The notes under the pieces: model-generated | Databases searched by the model: none | What the model saw: only the letters and a program-made list of their open reading frames with translations | Told to the model about the DNA's origin: nothing | Assembly: GCF_038051995.1 (NCBI RefSeq) | Contig: NZ_CP150290.1 | Span: forward strand, 2,718,001 to 2,782,000 | From: Paenibacillus sp. FSL H8-0537 | Lineage (GTDB): Bacteria; Bacillota; Bacilli; Paenibacillales; Paenibacillaceae | Reading direction: 5' to 3' | Length of the DNA stretch: 64,000 nt | Translations under genes and position numbers: made by a program | In this document: piece by piece, positions 8,402-17,878 of the stretch | How positions within the stretch are numbered: position 1 is the stretch's first letter | How the letters are laid out: each line of letters starts with the position of its first letter

Positions 8402-9958
8402 ATGAATTATTTAGAGAAGTTCCGCCCGCAGTATCACTATTCGCCTGAGAGAAACTGGATGAACGATCCAAATGGAATGGTTTATTACGAGGGTGAGTAC
8501 CATTTGTTCTATCAGCATACTCCGTTCGCAACGCAGCCCGATTTCCAGAGAATGCATTGGGGACATGCGGTGAGCTCCGATCTTGTCTATTGGGAGGAGC
8601 TTCCACCAGCATTGCCGCCAGGTGAGGACGGTGCGATCTTTTCCGGCAGCGCGGTAGTCGACAAGCATAATACAAGCGGTTTTTTTGATGAAGAAGGATC
8701 TGGGCTGGTGGCGATCTATACAAATAACGACAACAAGGTGCAGGCCGACAAGCCGCAGGTTCAAAGCATTGCCTACAGCAAAGACAATGGGCGGACTTGG
8801 ACTAAGTATGGAGGGAATCCGGTTTTGTTCCCAGGCACGACGATTGATTTTCGCGATCCGAAAGTATTCTGGCACGAGGAGACATCCAAGTGGATCATGT
8901 CGCTGGCTGTTCAAGACCGTATAGAATTTTACACCTCTTCAAATTTGAAAGAATGGACGTTTGCGAGCGCATTCGGCGCCGATGCGGTCGGCACACATCG
9001 TGGCATTTACGAATGTCCGGACCTATTCTCGATTAATGTCGATGGAGATCCAAATAAGAAAAAATGGGTGCTTATCCTAAGTGTCGGCGATTGCAATGGC
9101 GTGAACCCGAATGATCCGGAACCACCAGCGGGCGGTTCGGGCATGTTGTACTTTGTCGGTGGCTTCGACGGCAAAACATTTATATCGGACGAACCTGTTG
9201 ATTCAATAGATGACTTAAAATGGATCGATTTTGGCTCTGATTTCTACGCAGCCGTTACTTGGAGTAATATGCCTGAAGGAGCCGGACGGAGGCTGTGGCT
9301 CGGCTGGATGAACAACTGGAGGTATGCCGGTCTGCTTCCGACTAGCCAATGGCGGGGAAGCATGTCGATGCCGCGAGAGTTGAAGCTGAAGACGTATCCA
9401 GAGGGTCTTCGTCTGGTGCAAGAGCCGATAAAAGAGTTTAACGGAATTCGCTCAACGCTGGCTACTCTGGAAAACGTGACGATCGAACCAGACATGAATC
9501 CGCTTGTTGACATCACCGTCGATAAAGCAGAATTGATCGCGGAATTCGAAATCGGAACCGCAACAGAGTTTGGTTTTAAAGTCAGAAAATCTGCGGATGA
9601 GGAGACGGTAATCGGTTTCGATAGTATAGAGATGGAGCTGTTCGTCGATCGGACGAATTCAGGTATAACGAATTTTCATCCGGATTTCGCGGCTAAGCAT
9701 CGGGCGCCGCTCGACCTTTCTGGCAACCGTGTACGTATATCGATCTATATAGATTGGTCTTCGATCGAAGTGTTCGGTGACGACGGGACTGTGGTCATTT
9801 CGGACACCATTTTCCCCGCTCCCGAAAGCAACGGACTTGAGCTGTATGCGGTTGGAGGCCATATAAAGCTAGTGTCGCTCCACATTAATGAAATGGAAAG
9901 CATATGGCGGATGAGTGACAAAGTCAAGGAGGAAGCGCATGCGGATCGGGGCCATTGA
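8402..9958 (+). CDS. GH32 beta-fructosidase (sucrose / fructo-oligosaccharide hydrolase)
   Basis: Encodes 518 aa with the complete GH32 signature set: nucleophile in WMNDPNG (D22), transition-state stabiliser RDP (D152) and acid/base in ECPDLF (E204), followed by a C-terminal beta-sandwich domain from about residue 345. It hydrolyses beta-D-fructofuranosyl linkages in sucrose, levan or inulin oligomers. No signal peptide is present, so it acts in the cytoplasm on sugars brought in by the ABC importer upstream. As no PTS gene is present, unphosphorylated substrate is more likely than sucrose-6-phosphate. Strong RBS (GGAGGAGAGG); its end overlaps the fructokinase start by 20 bp. Confidence 0.92.
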   Translation: MNYLEKFRPQYHYSPERNWMNDPNGMVYYEGEYHLFYQHTPFATQPDFQRMHWGHAVSSDLVYWEELPPALPPGEDGAIFSGSAVVDKHNTSGFFDEEGSGLVAIYTNNDNKVQADKPQVQSIAYSKDNGRTWTKYGGNPVLFPGTTIDFRDPKVFWHEETSKWIMSLAVQDRIEFYTSSNLKEWTFASAFGADAVGTHRGIYECPDLFSINVDGDPNKKKWVLILSVGDCNGVNPNDPEPPAGGSGMLYFVGGFDGKTFISDEPVDSIDDLKWIDFGSDFYAAVTWSNMPEGAGRRLWLGWMNNWRYAGLLPTSQWRGSMSMPRELKLKTYPEGLRLVQEPIKEFNGIRSTLATLENVTIEPDMNPLVDITVDKAELIAEFEIGTATEFGFKVRKSADEETVIGFDSIEMELFVDRTNSGITNFHPDFAAKHRAPLDLSGNRVRISIYIDWSSIEVFGDDGTVVISDTIFPAPESNGLELYAVGGHIKLVSLHINEMESIWRMSDKVKEEAHADRGH

Positions 9959-10832
9959 AGCGGGCGGAACAAAGTTCGTATGCGGTGTCGGGAACGAGAA
10001 TGGGGAAATTGAGGAACGAATTCATTTCCAGACCCGTCGACCAGAGGAAACGATGGAGAAAGTGATCGACTTTTTTCGGGATAAAAGAGTCGATAGCATG
10101 GGAATCGGCTCGTTCGGTCCAATCGATATTGATCATTCTAGTCCGACTTACGGTTATGTGACGACAACGCCTAAGCCTGGATGGGCTGGATATCATTTTG
10201 TGGGCACGTTGAAATCCATCTTCGACGTACCGATCGGTTGGGACACGGATGTCAATGCTGCCGCGCTTGGTGAAGCCAAATGGGGGGCAGCGAAAGGATT
10301 GGACAGCTGCGTTTACTATACGATAGGCACCGGGATAGGAGTCGGCATTTATAGCGAGGGTAATCTGATACATGGACTTGTCCATCCGGAAGGTGGACAT
10401 ACTCTCACGAGGCGGCATCCGAACGATACGTTCGGTGGCATTTGTCCGTATCACGGTGATTGTTTGGAAGGGATGGCTTCAGGTTCGGCGCTGGAGGCGA
10501 GGTGGAAGGCAAAGGGGGATTCCCTGCCGAAGGATCACTTGGCATGGGAGATGGAGGCGTTCTACATTGCGCATGCAATATCTAGCGTCATTCTTACGTT
10601 ATCCCCCAAGAAGGTCATTATTGGCGGAGGCGTGATGAAGCAAGCGCAGCTATTTCCGATGATCCGAGAGGAAGTAGGCAGAATCTTAAATGGATATGTG
10701 AGTAGCGCGTCGATTGTTTCGGATATCGAGTATTATATTGTACCGCCTGGATTAGGCGAAAATGCCGGCTTGTGTGGGGCAGTGGCGCTGGGCGCGAGAG
10801 CGTTGGCTTATAAACAAGGGAACAAGGGTTGA
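9939..10832 (+). CDS. scrK: ROK-family fructokinase
   Basis: Encodes 297 aa. It has the ROK N-terminal phosphate loop (IGAIEAGGTKFVCGVG), the central (GTGIGVG) ATP-binding loop, and the zinc site characteristic of ROK fructokinases: H154, C169, H172 and C175 in GHTL...C.YHGDCLEG. It would phosphorylate the fructose released by the overlapping GH32 enzyme to fructose-6-phosphate. ATG 9939 has AAGGAGG at the right spacing; an ATG eight codons upstream does not. The 20-bp overlap with the GH32 gene implies translational coupling. A mannokinase activity is possible in this family. Confidence 0.88.
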   Translation: MRIGAIEAGGTKFVCGVGNENGEIEERIHFQTRRPEETMEKVIDFFRDKRVDSMGIGSFGPIDIDHSSPTYGYVTTTPKPGWAGYHFVGTLKSIFDVPIGWDTDVNAAALGEAKWGAAKGLDSCVYYTIGTGIGVGIYSEGNLIHGLVHPEGGHTLTRRHPNDTFGGICPYHGDCLEGMASGSALEARWKAKGDSLPKDHLAWEMEAFYIAHAISSVILTLSPKKVIIGGGVMKQAQLFPMIREEVGRILNGYVSSASIVSDIEYYIVPPGLGENAGLCGAVALGARALAYKQGNKG

Positions 10833-10881
10833 ATAGAGTATACCGAACCTAGAAGAATTGGATGGAAAGATTAGAAAAAAT

Positions 10882-10923
10882 AAAGATATCTACTCCTTAT
10901 TTTTGGGTAGATATCTTCTTTTT
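10882..10923 (+). terminator. Terminator of the fructoside operon
   Basis: Perfect 11-bp stem AAGATATCTAC / GTAGATATCTT with a 13-nt T-rich loop, followed by CTTTTTC. It lies about 50 bp after the fructokinase stop. Confidence 0.8.
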
Positions 10924-11026
10924 CAACTGGTTCATTTATTCCGAATAAGAGTGGACACAATAACCAAATTCATTTAAACTATCACTTATTAAAAGTCTTT
11001 TTAAAAGTGGGGTGAGATCACCATAC

Positions 11027-12058
11027 ATGAATTCAATTACAAATAATACGATGCTGGTCAAGAAAATGAACCAAGAGTTTGTCCGGAAGGCTCTCAAAAC
11101 GATGAAGCAGGGAACAAAGTCTATGGTAGCACAAGCAACAGGTTTGAGTGTAGCAACTTGCGGTAACATTCTTAATGAGTTGCTGGATACCGGCGAGCTG
11201 CTGGAGTTGGGTATTGAGGAATCAAGCGGTGGCCGTCCGGCCAGATTGTACCGGTATAACGAAAACTTCTTTTATATTGCCTGCATTATTGTTAGAGCTG
11301 GAGTAAAGAACCGTTCGCTCACTCATACAGTCGTCAACCTAGCAGGAGAGACAATTGCAGAAGGTTACCAGGAAAACGATAGGGTGGATCCTGCATTGAT
11401 CGATCATCTGGTTGATCAGCTCATAGGACAATTCCCGCAAATTCGAGCTGTTGCTATTGGGGTGCCGGGTGCTGTTCATCAGGGGGTCATTAATCTCAGC
11501 GACATCAAGGAACTGATTAATGTTCCGCTGGAGGCTTACATTCGTGAAAAGCATGAGGTAGAAGTCATTTTGGAGAACGACATGAATCTGACCGTTTACG
11601 GGTTCTACCAGAAGCAGGAATATGATGAAGAAAAAACGGTTGCGGTTGCGACATTTATTGAAGGCAGTTTCCCTGGAGCAGGTATGTTGGTTGATGGACG
11701 TATCCATAGAGGCAGCTCTCATTTTGCGGGTGAAATCGCCTTTTTACCGTTAGGAATGACCCATGAAGAGCAATTCCGGCAGTTGCATGATCGAACCACT
11801 TTTCATTCTCTGGCAGGCCGTACCCTATCCAGCTTGATTGCAGTAATGAACCCAGAGATGATTGCTCTGACGGGGAGTTTGGTAGAGCACGCTGATGTGC
11901 ATCTCATCCGTCAGGAATGCCTGAAGTATATTCCGGAGATGCATATGCCACAGATTACGCTGCTCGAGGATCCGGAGGAGGTGTACATGTACGGATTAAT
12001 TACAATGACATTGGAAAGCCTGACCTATTCGCTGCAGCTAGTAGAGAAACGGAGGTGA
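11027..12058 (+). CDS. ROK-family transcriptional regulator (NagC/XylR type)
   Basis: N-terminal winged helix-turn-helix (MVAQATGLSVATCGNILNEL, about residues 30-50) followed by a ROK sugar-binding domain with EDGTG-like remnants (VILENDMNLTVYG) and HFAGEIAFLPLG. In this family the ROK domain senses a sugar and the N-terminal domain binds DNA. Two starts are possible: GTG 11012 and ATG 11027; the GGGGTGA at 11009-11015 favours the ATG although spacing is long. It is followed 10 bp later by an MFS gene, with which it probably forms an operon. Targets cannot be deduced. Confidence 0.82.
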   Translation: MNSITNNTMLVKKMNQEFVRKALKTMKQGTKSMVAQATGLSVATCGNILNELLDTGELLELGIEESSGGRPARLYRYNENFFYIACIIVRAGVKNRSLTHTVVNLAGETIAEGYQENDRVDPALIDHLVDQLIGQFPQIRAVAIGVPGAVHQGVINLSDIKELINVPLEAYIREKHEVEVILENDMNLTVYGFYQKQEYDEEKTVAVATFIEGSFPGAGMLVDGRIHRGSSHFAGEIAFLPLGMTHEEQFRQLHDRTTFHSLAGRTLSSLIAVMNPEMIALTGSLVEHADVHLIRQECLKYIPEMHMPQITLLEDPEEVYMYGLITMTLESLTYSLQLVEKRR

Positions 12059-12068
12059 AACGAAGCTG

Positions 12069-13253
12069 ATGACAACGGCTTATCGCCAGAGTCCCCGACT
12101 TGTCCGCAACATCTTGTTCCTTCTCTTTGCTCTGCCAGGACTGTCCTTTGCTTCATGGATATCCCTTACACCTGCTATTCGGGATTTACTTCATGTCTCT
12201 ACTGCCGAGATGGGCATTATTATGTTCGCGGCCGCAGCGGGATCCATCATTGGTCTGCTTGCGGCAGGTTCAGTCGTCGCACGAAAAGGTGCACGTCTTG
12301 TCATAGTAGGCAGTTCTTTAATGATTGTGATTGGACTTGTGGCCATCGGAATCGGTTCGGCTATGACGATGATGTCTGTTGTTATAGGCGGACTGATCGT
12401 TTTTGGCTGCGGTTTCGGTGCGGCGGAGGTCGCACTAAATGTGGAAGGTTCTGCTATTGAAAAGGCATTGAATCGAACGCTCTTACCATCCTTTCATGGC
12501 TTTTTTAGTGTAGGAACACTCATTGGTGCGGCAATCGGTGCAGGGGCTATGGCCATTCAAATCCCGATCATGGCTCATTTCTCGATCCTCGCGTTGTTGA
12601 TTACCGTCACTTTATTTTATTGCTATCGTTACCTGCCAAAGGATACAGGAAAGGAACTTGTGGATGGCGCAGCTCAGAGGAGCTCGGCTGTTAAGCAGCA
12701 GTTAGAGGTATGGAAAGAGAAGCGTACCATGTTAATTGGGTTTATGGTTTTGGGAATGGCATTTGCCGAGGGGGCCGCCAATGATTGGCTGCCGTTGATC
12801 ATGGTAGATGGTTACGGGGTTAGCTCGCTGGCAGGTTCATTTGTCTATGGCTTGTTTGTTGCAGCGATGACCCTGGGACGTTTTACTGGCGGATGGGTCA
12901 TGGATCGTTATGGAAGGGTGTGGGTCTTATCGGGCTGCGCCATTGCGGCCATTCTCGGATTACTGCTTGTGATCTGGGGGCAGCATTATTTTGTCGCTTC
13001 GGTAGGCGTCGTCTTATGGGGGCTTGGAGCTTCACTAGGTTTTCCCGTGGGGTTGTCGGCGGCAGGAGATGAACCTCAAGGTGCTGCTGCAAGAGTTGGT
13101 GCCGTAGCTACGACGGGCTACATCGCAGCTCTGGTGGGCCCGCCTCTATTGGGCTTCCTTGGAGAGCATTTTGGATTATTGCGTGCACTGATTGTTGTAC
13201 TTATTGGCATGGTCATATCAGCTTCTCTGACCAGATCAGCTAAACCAATATAA
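12069..13253 (+). CDS. MFS transporter (YbjJ/YfkF-like)
   Basis: 394-aa protein with 12 predicted membrane spans. The first half has [19 protein letters not shown] and a G-rich third span ([19 protein letters not shown]), typical of the FucP/YbjJ-like branch of the major facilitator superfamily. CGGAGGTGA lies 10 bases upstream of the ATG. Immediately downstream of a ROK regulator, which suggests the regulator controls it and that the substrate is a sugar or sugar derivative, but this branch includes drug exporters too, so direction and substrate are unknown. Confidence 0.85.
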   Translation: MTTAYRQSPRLVRNILFLLFALPGLSFASWISLTPAIRDLLHVSTAEMGIIMFAAAAGSIIGLLAAGSVVARKGARLVIVGSSLMIVIGLVAIGIGSAMTMMSVVIGGLIVFGCGFGAAEVALNVEGSAIEKALNRTLLPSFHGFFSVGTLIGAAIGAGAMAIQIPIMAHFSILALLITVTLFYCYRYLPKDTGKELVDGAAQRSSAVKQQLEVWKEKRTMLIGFMVLGMAFAEGAANDWLPLIMVDGYGVSSLAGSFVYGLFVAAMTLGRFTGGWVMDRYGRVWVLSGCAIAAILGLLLVIWGQHYFVASVGVVLWGLGASLGFPVGLSAAGDEPQGAAARVGAVATTGYIAALVGPPLLGFLGEHFGLLRALIVVLIGMVISASLTRSAKPI

Positions 13254-13299
13254 TTTCAAAATACTTCATATTATGAATGAGAGAGGATCGGGATTATTA

Positions 13300-13866
13300 A
13301 TGAAAACAGAAAAACAAAAGATGCTGGATGGAGAACTATATATGGCTTGGGACCCTGAATTGACACGTGAGCGGGCATATGCCAGACGGATGACGCGCAT
13401 GTACAACCAGACTACCGAAATGGATGATGAACTACGAGTAAGGTTACTTAAAGACCTGCTAGGATCAACAGGAAATAACCTTGGTATGGAGCCGAACATT
13501 CGTTTTGACTATGGATACAATATTCATGTTGGTGAGCACTTCTATGCAAACTTTGACTGTACCATTCTTGATGTGTGCGAGGTTCGAATTGGCGATAACT
13601 GTATGTTCGGACCAGGTGTACACGTATATACGGCTACACACCCTGTAGATCCTTATGAAAGAATCAAGGGTCCAGAATATGCCAAGCCAGTAACGATTGG
13701 TAACAATGTATGGGTTGGCGGACGAGCAGTAATTAATCCAGGTGTAACTATTGGCAATAATGTGGTTATCGCCTCTGGAGCCGTGGTGACTAAAGATATT
13801 CCGGACAACATGATTGTTGGTGGTAATCCAGCGAAAGTGATAAAAGAAATTGAACTAAAATCATAG
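13300..13866 (+). CDS. maa: Maltose/galactoside O-acetyltransferase, LbH family
   Basis: Encodes 188 aa from ATG 13300. An N-terminal maltose-acetyltransferase helical cap ([18 protein letters not shown]) is followed by a left-handed beta-helix of hexapeptide repeats, with the catalytic His in TATHPVDP and the CoA-contacting [19 protein letters not shown] segment. It acetylates the 6-OH of sugars such as glucose, maltose or other disaccharides using acetyl-CoA, in the cytoplasm. An ATG 9 codons upstream is possible but has no RBS. It follows the MFS gene in the same direction. Confidence 0.88.
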   Translation: MKTEKQKMLDGELYMAWDPELTRERAYARRMTRMYNQTTEMDDELRVRLLKDLLGSTGNNLGMEPNIRFDYGYNIHVGEHFYANFDCTILDVCEVRIGDNCMFGPGVHVYTATHPVDPYERIKGPEYAKPVTIGNNVWVGGRAVINPGVTIGNNVVIASGAVVTKDIPDNMIVGGNPAKVIKEIELKS

Positions 13867-14038
13867 TGATTCAGCAAAAAGGATTGACACACGTATGTCT
13901 GCTGTTACTGGAGAGGAATTACGATAGGCTTTCAATCGTTTAAAACAAACGGTACGCTCCAAAGCACTAGCTGCAGGGGCTCCTTTATTTTATCTATATT
14001 GAAGGTGTGAAGTTTCTTATTCAAATTTCTATCACAGT

Positions 14039-14060
14039 GGCCCACTCAATTGAGTGGGTC
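14039..14060. repeat. GGCCC-type palindromic hairpin
   Basis: GGCCCACTCAATTGAGTGGGTC is nearly perfectly self-complementary, with the CACTCAATTGAGTG core fully palindromic. The preceding CAGT and the overall design (GTGGCCC-stem-ATTCAA/CAATTG-stem-GGGTC) match the hairpin at 43954-43974. It lies beside a decayed IS256 transposase and may be a transposon-end or terminator relic. No gene is seen in 13867-14090. Confidence 0.55.
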
Positions 14061-14099
14061 AGTTTTCAATTATGGATTGGAAGTAAAACAGAACAGGAA

Positions 14100-14262
14100 G
14101 AACAGCTTTGCAGATGATCCTAGATTTCACGTGTACGGACACCCTTCGCATACAAGGTGATGATCTGGTTATCGTACTCCCTCGCAACGATTTTCTTGTG
14201 TTCTTCCCGTCATTCTTCTCATAACCAAGATGATAGCCAATTTCAACCTCCGGTATCCCATG
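14100..14262 (-). pseudogene. Decayed IS256-family (Mutator) transposase remnant
   Basis: Reading the minus strand, one frame gives PEVEIGYHLGYEKNDGKNT and a second gives REYDNQIITLYAKGVRTREI, then a stop in place of Gln followed by DHLQ. Both pieces match the order of the N-terminal part of IS256-type transposases (..EIDYHLGY.K.., then Y...I..LYA.GMSTRDIQDHL). The intervening segment is deleted, the frame is shifted and an in-frame TAG is present, so the gene is dead. It occupies most of the 497-bp gap between the acetyltransferase and the histidine kinase and shows a former insertion here. Confidence 0.7.
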
Positions 14263-14274
14263 GATCGTTTCCGC

Positions 14275-14291
14275 GGACGAATTGTTGTAGG
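14275..14291 (+). repeat. 17-bp source or partner of the repeat at 3134-3150
   Basis: Exact 17-base match to 3134-3150, located between the IS256 remnant and the histidine-kinase gene. Confidence 0.8.
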
Positions 14292-14363
14292 CTCTAATAG
14301 AAATAATGTATATAATCAATCGTAGGCAAAAAAAGCAGAAGATCAACAGGGCGGTGAAGCAAG

Positions 14364-16049
14364 ATGTTGAAGCAGCATAGTATGATTAGAAAAATTACTG
14401 TGCAAATGACGGTGATCCTGACGATTCTGTTAGCAACCCTTATATTGAGTAATTTTTATTCTTTGGAGGTCGTACGAAAAAATCAGATTGCAAGCTCCAA
14501 GAACACGTTGGCGATTTTTATTAACAGTATTCAAAATAGCTTGAATAATACATCTAGGGATTTGTTAGAGGTGTTTGATACCCAGATTAATAGCATTAGT
14601 ACGTTTGGAACAAAGGATGAGAGCCAGAAGTATTTTGAAGCGATCAGACTGCAGGAGATTTTGGCTTCGAAGGTGTCTAATACTAGCGGAAGTGACGGAT
14701 TGTTTATTTCAGTTCCGAATGAGGACTTTTTATTAGCCTCCTTCAGTAACCGAATGTATTCAAAGGAAGGCCTGTTTTTGACTGACTTTCTAAAAGCGTA
14801 TGACTTTGATGCCAAGAATGTAACGGGCGGGGCAGAGTGGATGCCTGTCGAAGTGAATGGCGTTGCTTATTTATTGAAATCAATTACTTATTCTAATGTG
14901 ATTTTTGGAGCCGTCATAAAGACGGATACGCTAATGTCTGCCCTAAAGAAAAATGCAAATGAACAGAACTTATTTTACCTAACCGATAAGTCGGACCGCA
15001 TGCTTTCGACAACGAACCCAGTCGATCTTTCGAAGGAGAAACAAAACCTTACCTTTACCTCCAAGCATTTTTTCGTTACCGAGCAGATTCCTGAATTCGG
15101 AAGATTAACGAACGTTGTCGCAAGTCGAAATGTTTTCTATGGCTTGGAATGGATTCAATGGCTTATTATTTTTTTAAGTATGTTAGCAGTCGTCATCACG
15201 TCGATTATTTTCAGATTTTTTGCAAAGGATTTGATTCAACCCATATTAGAGCTTGTAAAAGGCGCAAAAGAAGTGGAAAAAGGCAACTGGGACTACCCGT
15301 TTTCCAACAAAGCCTCCTCAATCGAGTTTGCACGGTTGTCCAATTCCTTCTCCTCGATGATACGCGAGATTAAGACGTTGAAAATCAACACCTACGAAGA
15401 GAAGCTTGAGCGGAATAAAACGGAATTAAAATATTTGCAGATGCAAATAAGGCCCCATTTTTTCTTGAATGCAATAACGACCATTTCAAGCCTCACCTAC
15501 CATAACAAGAATGAGGAGATACGACTGATCATTAGCCATTTATCCGAGCATTTGCGTTACATGTTTAGAGGAGGTTTGGTTCAGGTTCAGATTCAAGAGG
15601 AAATGAAGCATGTCGAAAACTACATCCAGATGCAAGAAATGAGATATCCGAATCAAATATTTTACATGGCGGACATCGATCGGGAATTGCAAGCTTTTCC
15701 GCTGCCGCAGTATTTGATTCAAACCTTTGTGGAGAACACGTTTAAGCATGCTTTAGCGCATAAAGAAATGCTGTCTATTTTTATCAAAGTGGATAGCGTT
15801 CTCACAAATGGCCAGCCTTTCCTTCGGGTAGTAATAGAAGATAATGGAGAGGGTTTTCCCGAAGAAATGATGGAAGAAGTAAATTTTTCGGATTTGCAGC
15901 AAAGCGGAACGGGGGAAAAAGTGGGAATCAGCAACATCCAAAGAACCCTAAAACTTTTATACAAACGGGACAGGCTGTTAACGCTATCCAATATACAGCC
16001 ATCCGGTGCCAAGGTGGAAATCGTGATTCCTATGGAAGACGCAGGGTAA
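14364..16049 (+). CDS. YesM-like sensor histidine kinase
   Basis: Encodes 561 aa: N-terminal membrane span (residues 10-35), extracellular sensor region, second span near residue 265-285, HAMP linker (LIQPILELVKGAKEVEKGNW), then a His_kinase domain with H365 in RPHFFLNAI and a HATPase_c domain with ENTFKHAL and IEDNGEGFP. This architecture belongs to the YesM/LytS class that controls carbohydrate ABC transporters in Paenibacillus. It is followed 25 bp later by its YesN-like regulator and then by a sugar ABC operon, which it probably senses substrate for. Bases 14411-14441, coding for the first membrane span, recur at 3149-3179. Confidence 0.92.
   Translation: MLKQHSMIRKITVQMTVILTILLATLILSNFYSLEVVRKNQIASSKNTLAIFINSIQNSLNNTSRDLLEVFDTQINSISTFGTKDESQKYFEAIRLQEILASKVSNTSGSDGLFISVPNEDFLLASFSNRMYSKEGLFLTDFLKAYDFDAKNVTGGAEWMPVEVNGVAYLLKSITYSNVIFGAVIKTDTLMSALKKNANEQNLFYLTDKSDRMLSTTNPVDLSKEKQNLTFTSKHFFVTEQIPEFGRLTNVVASRNVFYGLEWIQWLIIFLSMLAVVITSIIFRFFAKDLIQPILELVKGAKEVEKGNWDYPFSNKASSIEFARLSNSFSSMIREIKTLKINTYEEKLERNKTELKYLQMQIRPHFFLNAITTISSLTYHNKNEEIRLIISHLSEHLRYMFRGGLVQVQIQEEMKHVENYIQMQEMRYPNQIFYMADIDRELQAFPLPQYLIQTFVENTFKHALAHKEMLSIFIKVDSVLTNGQPFLRVVIEDNGEGFPEEMMEEVNFSDLQQSGTGEKVGISNIQRTLKLLYKRDRLLTLSNIQPSGAKVEIVIPMEDAG
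14411..14441 (+). repeat. 31-bp segment duplicated at 3149-3179
   Basis: Exact 31-base match, here coding for part of the first transmembrane helix of the histidine kinase. Such a match cannot be chance in 64 kb. Confidence 0.85.
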
Positions 16050-16074
16050 ACTCCATACAAAGGGGATGAAACAG

Positions 16075-17673
16075 ATGCAATGTTTATTAATTGACGATGA
16101 TATCCCGACAGTAAACGTCTTGAACGATTTTGTAGACTGGGATGCATTCGGCATTTCCAAAATCACAACCGCTCACAATATATCCGATGCGAAATTGCTA
16201 TTTGAACAGAGTATCCCTGACATTATCATATGTGATATTGAAATGCCAAAGGGTACCGGGCTCGATATGATCAAATGGGTAAGAGAGCATAAATACGACT
16301 GCGGCTTTATTTTCTTTACCTGTCATGAAAGCTTTGATTTTGCCTCCACAGCCATTTCGTTTAATGCGGATGCGTATGTCATTAAGCCCTTCGATAAAGA
16401 TAAACTGGAGACGTCTCTAATAAAGGCGATAGATGTCATCAAGCAAAGAAGGGAACTCAATGCATACAGCAAATACGGACAGGCATGGTTGAAAAATCGT
16501 GATCTTGTTGAGCAGGGCTTCTGGAGAGACATTATGTTTGCGACGATACCTCCCCGACTCGATGTGATTCAGTCCGAAATGCGGAAAAGGGATTTGGACA
16601 TCCATTTAGAGGAACGTTATCTGCTTGTGATTACCTGCGTCAGCAAAAACGATATGGAGATCGAATGGAACGATAACACGTTCAAATATGCCCTGCATAA
16701 CTTATGTTCGGATATATGGTTTGGGACGACCGATCACTCCCAAATCGTCACTTACAAAATGGAGGATGTTTTTTACAGCGCTTTAATTATACCTGAGCTG
16801 GAATCCATCGATGTGGCAAAGGAGAAATGCAATAAACTCATTAAACAATGCAGGAAGCTATTCCGCTGCACGGCTACTTCCTATATTTCAGAAGGGAATG
16901 CCATATTCCAAATCGCCGAAGCTAAAATAAGGCTAGAGGAAATGGATAAAAAGAACATCATTTATAAAGGTGAAGTTCATGATGGCAAGGAGCGTTTTAT
17001 TCCTTCCTACTCTGAACCTTATTCGCTCGATGTTGCTCTAATGAATACGTTGTTTATTCAAGGAGAAAGAGTGAAGATCGTTCATTTGTTGAAAAAGGAA
17101 CTAGAGCTGCTTGCGTCTCTAAATAAACTGGATGTGAATACAATACGTGCCATACACCAGGATTTCGTACAGGTTGTCTATGCCCTATTGTATAAAAACA
17201 ATATTCAGGCTCATAAATTATTTTCGGATGAGGTCGCCCAGCAATTGGCTCAAAGCTCGAATGGCAGTGTATTTGAATTCATGAAGTGGGCAAATTATGT
17301 AACGAATACAACGATTGATTTTCTAAAGCTGATCATAGCTTCTGAAGGTGTCGTTGAAAAGGCAAAAAGATTCATCCAAGAGCATTACGATCAGGATTTA
17401 AATCGGGAAGATATAGCAGCAGTCGTGTTTTTAACGCCGGACTATTTAGCTAAACGCTTTAAACTGGAAACAGGCTTGTCGGTCAAGGAGTATTTGAATG
17501 AGTACCGGGTAAAGGTTGCACAAGAAATGCTTACCCATAGTAAGGAAAGTATTAGCCATATTGCGACCCAAACGGGATTTGACAGTCTGTCCTATTTCTC
17601 CACTGTATTTAAAAAAGTAACAGGCGACACTCCGAATGCGTTTCGGGCTAAATATAACGTACTGAGGATTTAA
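16075..17673 (+). CDS. YesN-like response regulator with AraC DNA-binding domain
   Basis: Encodes 532 aa. A receiver domain (residues 1-120) has acidic residues DDD at 7-9 and phospho-acceptor D54 in IICDIEMPKG. A long central region of unassigned fold follows, then a C-terminal AraC/XylS double helix-turn-helix (LTPDYLAKRFKLETGLSVKE, then SHIATQTGFDSLSYFSTVFK). ATG 16075 is preferred because AAAGGGG lies nine bases upstream; ATG 16066 directly abuts that RBS. It pairs with the YesM-like kinase and should activate the downstream ABC operon at 17879-25179. Confidence 0.92.
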   Translation: MQCLLIDDDIPTVNVLNDFVDWDAFGISKITTAHNISDAKLLFEQSIPDIIICDIEMPKGTGLDMIKWVREHKYDCGFIFFTCHESFDFASTAISFNADAYVIKPFDKDKLETSLIKAIDVIKQRRELNAYSKYGQAWLKNRDLVEQGFWRDIMFATIPPRLDVIQSEMRKRDLDIHLEERYLLVITCVSKNDMEIEWNDNTFKYALHNLCSDIWFGTTDHSQIVTYKMEDVFYSALIIPELESIDVAKEKCNKLIKQCRKLFRCTATSYISEGNAIFQIAEAKIRLEEMDKKNIIYKGEVHDGKERFIPSYSEPYSLDVALMNTLFIQGERVKIVHLLKKELELLASLNKLDVNTIRAIHQDFVQVVYALLYKNNIQAHKLFSDEVAQQLAQSSNGSVFEFMKWANYVTNTTIDFLKLIIASEGVVEKAKRFIQEHYDQDLNREDIAAVVFLTPDYLAKRFKLETGLSVKEYLNEYRVKVAQEMLTHSKESISHIATQTGFDSLSYFSTVFKKVTGDTPNAFRAKYNVLRI

Positions 17674-17690
17674 CATCCGAAAAAATAATC

Positions 17691-17739
17691 AACGGCAACT
17701 AGGTTACCCAGAAGAGGTGGCGAAGTTGCTGTTTTTTTA
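17691..17739 (+). terminator. Terminator after the two-component genes
   Basis: 10-bp stem AACGGCAACT / AGTTGCTGTT (one G-T pair), 23-nt loop, followed by TTTTTTT. It separates the regulator gene from the ABC operon. Confidence 0.7.
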
Positions 17740-17878
17740 TCGAGTAAAGAAGATGGATGGGATTCAAATCATAAGCAGAGTGCTTATTTTTTAAAAAAGA
17801 GCACGGATTTATTAAAGTTTTGAAAGTGGATTGAAGTTAAGATAAAGAAGATTCATTATTCGAATGGAGGCAGAACAA